A stretch of DNA of 64,000 nt from Streptomyces sp. HmicA12. GTDB lineage: Bacteria; Actinomycetota; Actinomycetes; Streptomycetales; Streptomycetaceae. The stretch is from NCBI RefSeq assembly GCF_000373565.1, contig NZ_KB891809.1, positions 352,240 to 416,239 of the forward strand, read 5' to 3'. Shown piece after piece: positions 57,723 to 64,000 of the stretch. The notes beneath the pieces were generated by a model that made no database searches, was not told the DNA's origin, and saw only the letters and a list, made by a program, of their open reading frames with translations. The position numbers and the translations under genes are program-made. Position 1 is the stretch's first letter, and every line of letters starts with the position of its first letter.

Positions 57723-58880
57723 TTACAGGCCCATGTTCTTCGCGATGATCATCTTCATGACCTCGCTGGTGCCGCCGTAGATGCGGTTGACGCGGTTGTC
57801 CGCGTACAGGCGGGCGATCGGGTACTCGTTCATGAAGCCGTAGCCGCCGTGCAGCTGGAGGCAGCGGTCGATGACGCGGTGCGCGACCTCGGTGCAGAAC
57901 AGCTTCGCGGACGCGGCCTCGGCGGCGGTCAGCTCACCGGCGTCCAGGGCCTCCAGGGCGCGGTCGGCGACGGCCTCGGCGGCGTCCACCTCGGCCTGGC
58001 AGGCGGCCAGCTCGAACTTGGTGTTCTGGAAGGACGCGACCGGCTTGCCGAAGACGGTGCGCTCCTGCACGTACGCCTTGGCGAACTGCACGGCGGCCTT
58101 GGCCTGCGCGTACGCGCCGTAGGCGATGCCCCAGCGCTCGGAGGCGAGGTTCGTGCCGAGGTAGCCGAAGCCCTTGTTCTCCTCGCCGAGGAGGTCCTCG
58201 ACGGGCACCTTCACGTCGACGAACGCCAGCTCGGCGGTGTCGGAGGTGCGCAGGCCCAGCTTGTCGAGCTTGCGGCCGATGGAGTAGCCCTCGGACTTGG
58301 TGTCGACGGCGAACAGGGAGATGCCGAAGCGGCGGTCCTCGGCGGACGGCGCCGACGTGCGGGCGCAGACGATCACGCGGTCGGCGTGGACGCCACCGGT
58401 GATGAAGGTCTTGGCGCCGTTGAGGACGTAGTGCGTGCCGTCCTCGGAGAGCTTGGCGGTGGTCTTCATGCCCGCGACGTCGGAGCCGGTGCCCGGCTCG
58501 GTCATCGCGAGGGCCCACATCTCGTCACCGGAGACGAACTTGGGCAGGTAGCGCTTCTTCTGCTCGTCGGTGGCGAGCATCTTGATGTACGGGAGCGCGA
58601 GCAGGACGTGCACGCCGGAGCCACCGAAGGAGACGCCCGCGCGGGCGGTCTCCTCGTACTGGATGGCCTCGAACTTGTGGGTGTCCAGGCCGGCGCCGTC
58701 GAACTCCTCGGGCACGTTGATGCCGAACAGGCCGAGCTCCGCCATCTTGGCGTACAGCTCACGCGGCACGATGCCCTGCTGGAACCACTCGTCGTAGTGG
58801 GGGACGACCTCGGCCTCGATGAAGGCGCGCAGGGTCTCCCGGAACGCCTCGTGGTCCTCATCAAAAACGGTACGGCGCAC
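57723..58880 (-). CDS. acyl-CoA dehydrogenase
   Basis: A 385-residue FAD-dependent acyl-CoA dehydrogenase. Signatures: ALAMTEPGTGSDVAGM near residue 125 (FAD and substrate binding), and the C-terminal LHGGYGFMNEYPIARLYADN with IYGGTSEV near 340-375. The catalytic base is probably the Glu in YGGTSEVMKM. GTG 58880 follows GAGGGAGAG; the extra 14 codons upstream are not conserved-looking. In S. coelicolor an acyl-CoA dehydrogenase gene (SCO2774, from memory) directly precedes the TetR/MCC locus; here a secretion-like module separates the two. Confidence 0.93.
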   Translation of the reverse strand: MRRTVFDEDHEAFRETLRAFIEAEVVPHYDEWFQQGIVPRELYAKMAELGLFGINVPEEFDGAGLDTHKFEAIQYEETARAGVSFGGSGVHVLLALPYIKMLATDEQKKRYLPKFVSGDEMWALAMTEPGTGSDVAGMKTTAKLSEDGTHYVLNGAKTFITGGVHADRVIVCARTSAPSAEDRRFGISLFAVDTKSEGYSIGRKLDKLGLRTSDTAELAFVDVKVPVEDLLGEENKGFGYLGTNLASERWGIAYGAYAQAKAAVQFAKAYVQERTVFGKPVASFQNTKFELAACQAEVDAAEAVADRALEALDAGELTAAEAASAKLFCTEVAHRVIDRCLQLHGGYGFMNEYPIARLYADNRVNRIYGGTSEVMKMIIAKNMGL

Positions 58881-58998
58881 GGAGAACTCTCCCTCTACGA
58901 CTAGTGTGCATCTCAAGCCCACGCTACTAAGCGCTTGCTCAGACCAACGTTACCCGCGGGTTTCGAGGGCGTCCAGAGGAGCACGCCCGTAACGCTCG

Positions 58999-59655
58999 TC
59001 ACGGTTGGCCCCCGCCGAGTGCCTTCGCGAGCGTGCCCCATCCGGCGACAGGAAAGAAGACCCTCACCCAGGACCCGTCGTCGAAGCCGAGCTCGTGCGT
59101 GCCGTGCTTCACGGCACCGCGCTCGCGGAACCACACCACACTCGCCCGCGGCGCACCCCACGCGTAGTGAGGCCCCGGCTCCACTTGGCGGCCGTCCGGC
59201 GACTTCCGGACGTGCACCACGTGCACGCCCCGATCCCCCAGCAAAAGGACCGAAGCGGCGTGCGCCTCGCGAGGCTGCAACACGCGCCCCAGACGCCCCG
59301 CGGCACTCTCCCAGCCCCCTACGAGCCCCGGTTCCGCTCCCCCGCCCCGACCGTCGAGGGCGCCCACGGCGGCGTTGAACGGGTTGAGCCGGTCCAGCAC
59401 ACGCTCGGTCTCGGCCACCCTGTCCAGGCCGCGGTCGGTGGCCGACCTTGCCGCCGGGAAGGCCTCCGGCCGCAAGCGGTACGGCGGCAGCGGCACTCCC
59501 TCACCGATCGCCACGACATGGGAGTCCACCACTCTCTCCCCGGCAGGCAGTGCGGACCCGGCCAGCTCACGGGCGGCCCGAGCGACGGCGTGCGGATCGG
59601 GCCCCGAGAGCCACGACTTCAGGCCCGGCCAGGAGAGCACTTCCGAGAACTTCAT
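58999..59655 (-). CDS. hypothetical protein, third gene of the secretion-like module
   Basis: A 218-residue soluble protein, not recognised. The first half is helical with a Pro/Leu-rich segment. The second half (from LQPREAHAASVLLLGDRGVH, about residue 125) looks like a beta-rich domain with VVHVRKSPDGRQVEP and a Trp-rich end. No signal peptide or membrane helix. Its ATG overlaps the stop of the preceding gene by 4 nt, which implies a joint function with the WXG-like protein. It could be a chaperone, immunity or structural partner. The GC3 bias is visibly weaker than in the flanking metabolic genes. Confidence 0.7.
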   Translation of the reverse strand: MKFSEVLSWPGLKSWLSGPDPHAVARAARELAGSALPAGERVVDSHVVAIGEGVPLPPYRLRPEAFPAARSATDRGLDRVAETERVLDRLNPFNAAVGALDGRGGGAEPGLVGGWESAAGRLGRVLQPREAHAASVLLLGDRGVHVVHVRKSPDGRQVEPGPHYAWGAPRASVVWFRERGAVKHGTHELGFDDGSWVRVFFPVAGWGTLAKALGGGQP

Positions 59656-60605
59656 CCGAACGTATCCCTCACTGACTTTCCGACACGTTCCGGACTGCCC
59701 GCCCTCTCGCCAAAGCTCTGCGGCTCCGGACGCCTCGCGTACTCGGCCGCCTCTTCGGCCAAGGCAGGTGAACCCTCGACCATCGCACCCGAGACGGCAC
59801 CTGCGGGATCGACCCCGAGGACGCCCTTGGCGATCGCCTTTCCCTGTTTCCAGGCCATGTACTGGGCGATGTCCGAGACTTCTGGCATCTCACCGCGGCG
59901 TACGCTGCCAACGATCTTCCACTTCGCGCCCTTCCACTCCTTGATCTTCGCGCGGTCGAGACCCCGTAGATAGCGGCGAAGCCGCGAGAGTTTCGCCAGG
60001 GCCCTGGTCTGCTTCGCGAGATCGGCCAGTTTGTCGGCCAACTTGGCAGCGATTCTGGTGGCCTTGGCGGCCCGGTAGGCCACGTTCGCGGCCCCGGCCA
60101 TCGGGCCGATGGCGGCCGCCGCTCCTGCGGTGAGCACGGACAGGATCGCGGTGGTCGCGGCCGTGACCATGAGCGCTTCCACGATCTCCACGAGGAGATC
60201 GTTCATGGCCTGCTCGGCGATCGCACACGCTTCCGCAGCAACGTCCAGCAGCTCCGCGATGGTGACCATGTCCTCGGCTTCCCCGAGGAGAGCCTGTTCG
60301 AAGTCGGTCATCGTCCGACTGAAGCCGGTCGCGGCCTCGCTTTCCCACGCACGCTCAACGGCGTTGCGCTCCGCCACCAGATCATCCACTACGCCTTGCA
60401 GCTCACGCGCGGCGGTACGCCACTCCTCAGCCGTCGCCGTCAGCTGCGCACTGTCTCCAGTGACCCAGTCGAACCAGTCGTCGGCGCCGCACTGCTTGAG
60501 CACACCCTTGATGACCTCATCGAGGGTCGAGGCGAGCGGATTGCTCCAGTCGAGCGTGTAGCTGATGCGGTCCAGAGCGCCTGCCGCATCTTGCCCGACG
60601 CCCAT
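59652..60605 (-). CDS. WXG100-like/type VII-associated protein with central hydrophobic region
   Basis: A 317-residue protein. Residues about 50-125 are helical and carry a WXG-like turn (AWESEAATGF), as in ESX/WXG100 proteins. Residues about 135-180 are strongly hydrophobic (LMVTAATTAILSVLTAGAAA), followed by a basic amphipathic stretch (KATRIAAKLADKLADLAKQT). No known toxin domain follows; the C-terminal 80 residues are unassigned. It probably is a type VII secretion substrate or a membrane-active partner. Its ATG overlaps the stop of the EspC-like gene by one base (TGATG). Confidence 0.65.
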   Translation of the reverse strand: MGVGQDAAGALDRISYTLDWSNPLASTLDEVIKGVLKQCGADDWFDWVTGDSAQLTATAEEWRTAARELQGVVDDLVAERNAVERAWESEAATGFSRTMTDFEQALLGEAEDMVTIAELLDVAAEACAIAEQAMNDLLVEIVEALMVTAATTAILSVLTAGAAAAIGPMAGAANVAYRAAKATRIAAKLADKLADLAKQTRALAKLSRLRRYLRGLDRAKIKEWKGAKWKIVGSVRRGEMPEVSDIAQYMAWKQGKAIAKGVLGVDPAGAVSGAMVEGSPALAEEAAEYARRPEPQSFGERAGSPERVGKSVRDTFG

Positions 60606-60916
60606 CAGGCACGCCCCCCGAAGCCGCGCGCCGTGTCATCCTCATTCGTGTCGCAGTTGTCCGCTGAGCTCCGCATCGCCTCGGCCACCGTGCCCAGGGC
60701 CTCTGCGGAGGACATCAGGTCGTCGCCCGACTGCTCCATCTGTTCCAGGTAGCCGGCCCGCAGGTCGTTGGCCTCGGGCAACTGCCCGAAAACGCCGTCC
60801 GACAAGGACAGGCCGGAAGTCCGCCGCCGAACGCGACGGACCCGCTCGGCCGCGTCCTCCGCCGCGTCGGCGTAGCGGCGCAACGCTTCCGTCTCGACGT
60901 TCGTACCTTGCCCCAT
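60605..60916 (-). CDS. EspC-like type VII secretion target
   Basis: A 103-residue helical protein beginning VETEALRRYADAAEDAAERV. Size, the two-helix pattern and the C-terminal GGRA resemble ESX-secreted EspC-type proteins (T7SS_ESX_EspC). It heads a three-gene operon whose members overlap by 1 and 4 bases. The module has no secretion ATPase in the window. ATG 60916 with CAAGGTACG upstream. Also possible: a simple WXG100 protein; the sequence alone does not separate them. Confidence 0.7.
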   Translation of the reverse strand: MGQGTNVETEALRRYADAAEDAAERVRRVRRRTSGLSLSDGVFGQLPEANDLRAGYLEQMEQSGDDLMSSAEALGTVAEAMRSSADNCDTNEDDTARGFGGRA

Positions 60917-61045
60917 GAATCCCCCGCCACCGGATCAACGGTGCTGAACGCGGGCGGAGTTGTCGTCCACCCTGACGGATCCAAAGGTTAGCAAAGGGGA
61001 AGCAAAGGCCCTCAGGGGTCTGCGCGCCGAAACCACACCACCCGG

Positions 61046-61660
61046 TCAGCGCGCCGGAGCGTCGTCCGCCGCGGCCGCGAACGCCCCGCGCGCCAGCTTG
61101 TGCAGCATCTGGGCCGTGGTCGTGCGGCCGGGGAGGGAGGAGGGGCGGCTCAGGTGGGGGGTGGAGTTGAGCAGGCCGAAGACGGCGTGCACGGCCACGC
61201 GCGCGTGGGCCTCGGTGAGGTCCGGGTAGACCTTGCGGACGGAGTCCACCCACAGCTCCACGTACTGGCGCTGCAACTGCCGCACCAGCTTGCGGTCGCT
61301 GTCGCGCAGCCGGTCCAGCTCCCGGTCGTGCAGCGTGATCAGGTCGCGGTCGTCGAGCGCGAAGTCGATGTGGCCCTCGATGAGCGAGTCGAGCAGGGCC
61401 TCGGGGCCGTGCTCGGCCTCGGCGACCCGGCGCTTGCCGCCGGTCAGGAGCTGCCCGCTGATGCCGACGAGGAGCTCGGCGAGCATCGCGTCCTTGCCCG
61501 CGAAGTGGCGGTAGAGGCCGGGGCCGCTGATGCCGACCGCGGCGCCTATCTCGTCGACCCCCACGCCGTGGAACCCGCGCTCGGCGAAGAGCCGCGCGGC
61601 CTCCCTGAGGATCTGCTCGCGGCGGGTCGGGGCGTCGGTTCTGGTGGCTCTGAAGACCAT
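61046..61660 (-). CDS. TetR family regulator of the acyl-CoA carboxylase locus
   Basis: A 204-residue TetR protein. The N-terminal helix-turn-helix is residues 14-60 (REQILREAARLFAERGFHGV, IGAAVGISGPGLYRHFAGKD). The C-terminal ligand domain is all-helical. It is divergent from the carboxylase operon, with two palindromic sites in the 93-bp gap, so it is likely a repressor that responds to an acyl-CoA of branched-chain amino acid degradation. In S. coelicolor an orthologous gene (SCO2775, from memory) has the same position. Confidence 0.9.
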   Translation of the reverse strand: MVFRATRTDAPTRREQILREAARLFAERGFHGVGVDEIGAAVGISGPGLYRHFAGKDAMLAELLVGISGQLLTGGKRRVAEAEHGPEALLDSLIEGHIDFALDDRDLITLHDRELDRLRDSDRKLVRQLQRQYVELWVDSVRKVYPDLTEAHARVAVHAVFGLLNSTPHLSRPSSLPGRTTTAQMLHKLARGAFAAAADDAPAR

Positions 61661-61681
61661 GCGGCAATTCTAGACAGCCAG

Positions 61682-61726
61682 GTTAGCGACCGTTAACCTG
61701 AAGGAGCTTGGTTAACGCTCATTAAC
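61682..61726. promoter_or_regulatory. paired TetR operators
   Basis: Two 16-bp palindrome-like sites: GTTAGCGACCGTTAAC (61682-61697) and GTTAACGCTCATTAAC (61711-61726). They share GTTA-N-CG-N-N-C-N-TTAAC and are 29 bp apart. Both lie between the TetR start and the carboxylase start. The second overlaps the likely -10 region of the carboxylase promoter. Confidence 0.75.
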
Positions 61727-61753
61727 ACAATGACGTGATGAGGGGACCGCAGG

Positions 61754-63376
61754 ATGCAGGAGGCACCGGAGCTGACGAGCGCGGCAGACCCCGCGTCGGA
61801 GGCATGGCGGGCCAATGAGGCGGCCCACCGGGCGCTCGGCGAGGAGTTGCGCGCGAAGCTCGCCGCGGCCCGGCTCGGCGGCGGCGAGCGGGCCCGCGCC
61901 CGGCACACCGCGCGCGGCAAGTTGCTGCCGCGCGAGCGGGTGGACACACTGCTGGACCCGGGCTCCCCGTTCCTGGAGCTGGCGCCCCTGGCGGCGGACG
62001 GGATGTACGAGGGACAGGCACCGGCCGCCGGAGTCATCGCCGGCATCGGGCGGGTGTCGGGCCGCGCGTGCGTGATCGTCGCCAATGACGCGACGGTCAA
62101 GGGCGGCACGTACTACCCGATGACGGTGAAGAAGCACCTGCGCGCCCAGGAGGTGGCCCTGGAGAACCGGCTGCCGTGCGTCTATCTGGTCGACTCGGGC
62201 GGCGCCTTCCTGCCGATGCAGGACGAGGTGTTCCCGGACCGCGAGCACTTCGGGCGGATCTTCTACAACCAGGCGCGGATGTCCGGCGCGGGCATCCCGC
62301 AGATCGCGGCGGTGCTCGGCTCGTGCACGGCGGGCGGGGCGTACGTCCCGGCGATGAGCGACGAGGCCGTGATCGTCCGCAACCAGGGCACGATCTTCCT
62401 GGGCGGCCCGCCGCTGGTGAAGGCGGCCACGGGTGAGGTGGTGACGGCGGAGGAGCTGGGTGGCGGCGAGGTCCACTCGCGCGTCTCGGGCGTCACCGAC
62501 CACCTCGCCGAGGACGACGCGCACGCGCTGCGCATCGTGCGGACCATCGTGTCCACGCTGCCGGAGCGCGGCCCGCTGCCCTGGGCCACGCGTGCGGCCG
62601 TCGAGCCGAAGGTGGACCCGGCGGGGCTCTACGGCGCGGTGCCGGTCGACTCGCGCACCCCGTACGACGTCCGCGAGGTCATCGCGCGGGTCGTCGACGG
62701 CTCGCAGTTCGCCGAGTTCAAGGCCGAGTTCGGGCAGACCCTGGTCACCGGCTTCGCCCGGATCCACGGCCACCCGGTCGGCATCGTCGCCAACAACGGC
62801 ATCCTGTTCGCCGAGTCCGCCCAGAAGGGCGCCCACTTCATCGAGCTGTGCGACCAGCGCGGCATCCCGCTGGTGTTCCTGCAGAACATCTCGGGTTTCA
62901 TGGTCGGCAAGGACTACGAGGCGGGCGGGATCGCCAAGCACGGCGCCAAGATGGTCACGGCGGTGGCCTGCACGCGCGTGCCGAAGCTGACCGTGGTGAT
63001 CGGCGGCTCGTACGGCGCGGGCAACTACTCGATGTGCGGCCGGGCGTACTCGCCCCGCTTCCTGTGGATGTGGCCCGGCGCGAAGATCAGCGTCATGGGC
63101 GGCGAGCAGGCCGCGTCGGTTCTCGCGACCGTCAAGCGCGACCAGTTGGAGGCGCGCGGCGAGGACTGGGCGGCCGAGGACGAGGACGCCTTCAAGGCGC
63201 CGATCAGGTCCCAGTACGAGACCCAGGGGAACGCCTATTACGCGACGGCCCGGCTCTGGGACGACGGCGTGATCGACCCGATGGAGACCCGCCAGGTACT
63301 CGGCCTGGCCCTGACCGCCTGTGCACACGCCCCGCTCCCGGAGAAGTCCGGCGGCTTCGGCGTCTTCCGGATGTGA
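61754..63376 (+). CDS. mccB: methylcrotonyl-CoA carboxylase beta subunit (carboxyltransferase)
   Basis: A 540-residue carboxyltransferase. The N-terminal half carries LVDSGGAFLPMQDEVFPDRE and the glycine-rich CTAGGAYVPAMSDE, and the C-terminal half has GIVANNGILFAESAQKGAHF, ISGFMVGKDYEAGGIAKHGA and GGSYGAGNYSMCGRAYSPRF. The last two are characteristic of MCC rather than propionyl-CoA carboxylase. Role: leucine degradation, carboxylation of 3-methylcrotonyl-CoA together with the biotin subunit encoded next. GTGATG-type upstream, ATG 61754. TetR-controlled by two operators. The next gene starts 14 bp after its stop. Confidence 0.9.
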   Translation: MQEAPELTSAADPASEAWRANEAAHRALGEELRAKLAAARLGGGERARARHTARGKLLPRERVDTLLDPGSPFLELAPLAADGMYEGQAPAAGVIAGIGRVSGRACVIVANDATVKGGTYYPMTVKKHLRAQEVALENRLPCVYLVDSGGAFLPMQDEVFPDREHFGRIFYNQARMSGAGIPQIAAVLGSCTAGGAYVPAMSDEAVIVRNQGTIFLGGPPLVKAATGEVVTAEELGGGEVHSRVSGVTDHLAEDDAHALRIVRTIVSTLPERGPLPWATRAAVEPKVDPAGLYGAVPVDSRTPYDVREVIARVVDGSQFAEFKAEFGQTLVTGFARIHGHPVGIVANNGILFAESAQKGAHFIELCDQRGIPLVFLQNISGFMVGKDYEAGGIAKHGAKMVTAVACTRVPKLTVVIGGSYGAGNYSMCGRAYSPRFLWMWPGAKISVMGGEQAASVLATVKRDQLEARGEDWAAEDEDAFKAPIRSQYETQGNAYYATARLWDDGVIDPMETRQVLGLALTACAHAPLPEKSGGFGVFRM

Positions 63377-63390
63377 GGGGAGCAACGACC

Positions 63391-64000
63391 GTGTTCGACA
63401 AGGTACTTGTGGCCAACCGCGGCGAGATCGCCGTCCGTGTCATCCGCACGCTGCGCGCCCTCGGCATCCGCTCGGTGGCGGTGTACAGCGACGCCGACGC
63501 CGACGCGCGGCATGTGCGCGAGGCCGACGAGGCGGTGCGGATCGGCCCGCCGCCGGCCGTGGAGAGCTATCTCTCGGTGGAGAGTCTGCTGGCGGCCGCG
63601 GCGTCGAGCGGCGCCCAGGCCGTGCACCCGGGATACGGCTTCCTCGCGGAGAACGCCGGATTCGCGCGGGCCTGCGAGGAGGCGGGCCTGACCTTCATCG
63701 GCCCGTCCGCCGACGCCATCGCGCTGATGGGCGACAAGATCCGCGCCAAGGAGACCGTCGAGGCGGCCGGGGTGCCGGTGGTACCGGGCGGCCGTGACCC
63801 CGAACTGGCCGAGGCAGCACGCGACCTGGGCGCCCCGGTCCTGCTCAAGCCCTCCGCGGGCGGCGGCGGCAAGGGCATGCGCCTGGTCCGCGATCTGACC
63901 CTGCTGGAGGAGGAGATCGCCGCCGCGCGGCGCGAGGCTCGCGCCTCCTTCGGCGACGACACGCTCCTCGTGGAGCGGTGGATCGACCGGCCCCGGCACA
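63391..64000 (+). CDS. mccA: methylcrotonyl-CoA carboxylase alpha (biotin carboxylase), 3' end beyond window
   Basis: The first 203 codons of a biotin carboxylase. The opening VFDKVLVANRGEIAVRVIRT is diagnostic, followed by AVHPGYGFLAEN and the ATP-grasp motif PSAGGGGKGMRLV near residue 160. GTG start with AGGGGAGC upstream. It works with the preceding carboxyltransferase in leucine catabolism. The biotin carboxyl carrier domain would be in the missing part. It is truncated by the window edge, not by a mutation. Confidence 0.92.
   Translation, partial: MFDKVLVANRGEIAVRVIRTLRALGIRSVAVYSDADADARHVREADEAVRIGPPPAVESYLSVESLLAAAASSGAQAVHPGYGFLAENAGFARACEEAGLTFIGPSADAIALMGDKIRAKETVEAAGVPVVPGGRDPELAEAARDLGAPVLLKPSAGGGGKGMRLVRDLTLLEEEIAAARREARASFGDDTLLVERWIDRPRH

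Noticed and set aside
59005..59973. Plus-strand 322-codon frame across the secretion-like module
   Set aside because: Low-complexity composition and no start signal; the minus-strand genes overlap in the coupled style of real operons.
1..64000. tRNA genes and phage attachment sites
   Set aside because: I saw no cloverleaf-like sequence, integrase or direct-repeat pair of att type; a covariance search would be decisive.

Overview
The window reads as chromosomal DNA of a Streptomyces (or a very close actinomycete). GC content is very high, most third codon positions are G or C, GTG starts are common, and gene families and local order are typical of Streptomyces. Examples are a type I citrate synthase next to a RecD2 helicase, Tat-exported hydrolases, PucR and LacI regulators, and a TetR-acyl-CoA carboxylase locus. 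I call about 56 protein genes, one nonsense-mutated gene and one 3'-partial gene. I see no tRNA, rRNA, CRISPR array, insertion sequence, prophage or large secondary-metabolite cluster.

Layout. 78-6103: zinc alcohol dehydrogenase, cation/proton antiporter, PrsW-type membrane protease, then a copper-efflux pair (copZ, copA) behind a CsoR-type operator. 6628-10367: citrate synthase and RecD2. 10427-12678: small genes, namely an orphan Imm7 immunity protein, an AadA-like nucleotidyltransferase broken by an in-frame TAG, a DUF4287 protein and a cysteine-motif protein. 12816-18709: a ribose operon rbsR-rbsA-rbsC/B-rbsK-rbsD in which permease and binding protein are one polypeptide. 18984-23370: a translationally coupled operon (Gfo/Idh/MocA oxidoreductase, DUF993 aldolase-like protein, sugar-phosphate isomerase-like protein) divergent from its own LacI regulator. 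23793-31320: methyltransferase, ornithine cyclodeaminase-like protein, Tat phospholipase C with a PHO-box-like promoter, MarR-GNAT fusion, another isomerase-like protein, and an EamA transporter divergent from a LysR regulator. 32205-44072: envelope and secreted functions (GH3 enzyme, lipoprotein, S37 aminopeptidase, small secreted protein, 1248-aa ABC exporter, GT39/YkcB-like glycosyltransferase, secreted endonuclease I). 44091-46704: LysR regulator and two alpha/beta hydrolases. 46708-53561: thiamine-diphosphate enzyme, agmatinase/guanidinobutyrase-type ureohydrolase, sodium:solute symporter, PucR regulator and nitrilase-type amidase, together suggesting guanidino-compound catabolism. 53716-58880: EamA transporter, phosphatase-like protein, CDF transporter, TesB thioesterase and acyl-CoA dehydrogenase. 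58999-60916: a three-gene type VII-secretion-like module. 61046-64000: TetR regulator divergent from methylcrotonyl-CoA carboxylase beta and the start of alpha.

The structure that ordinary annotation leaves unexplained is a dispersed repeat family with core CAGGGGCGCGGGGAACTGCG. It occurs at seven intergenic loci (at least 14 core copies). It can stand alone, as head-to-head inverted pairs around a conserved hairpin-rich spacer (REPIN-like), or as an 83-bp-period tandem array at 31351-31620. No copy lies in any of the 11 divergent promoter gaps, and most lie between convergent genes. At one locus the repeat has become coding sequence for the tail of a membrane protein. I regard it as the best candidate for an undescribed element here.
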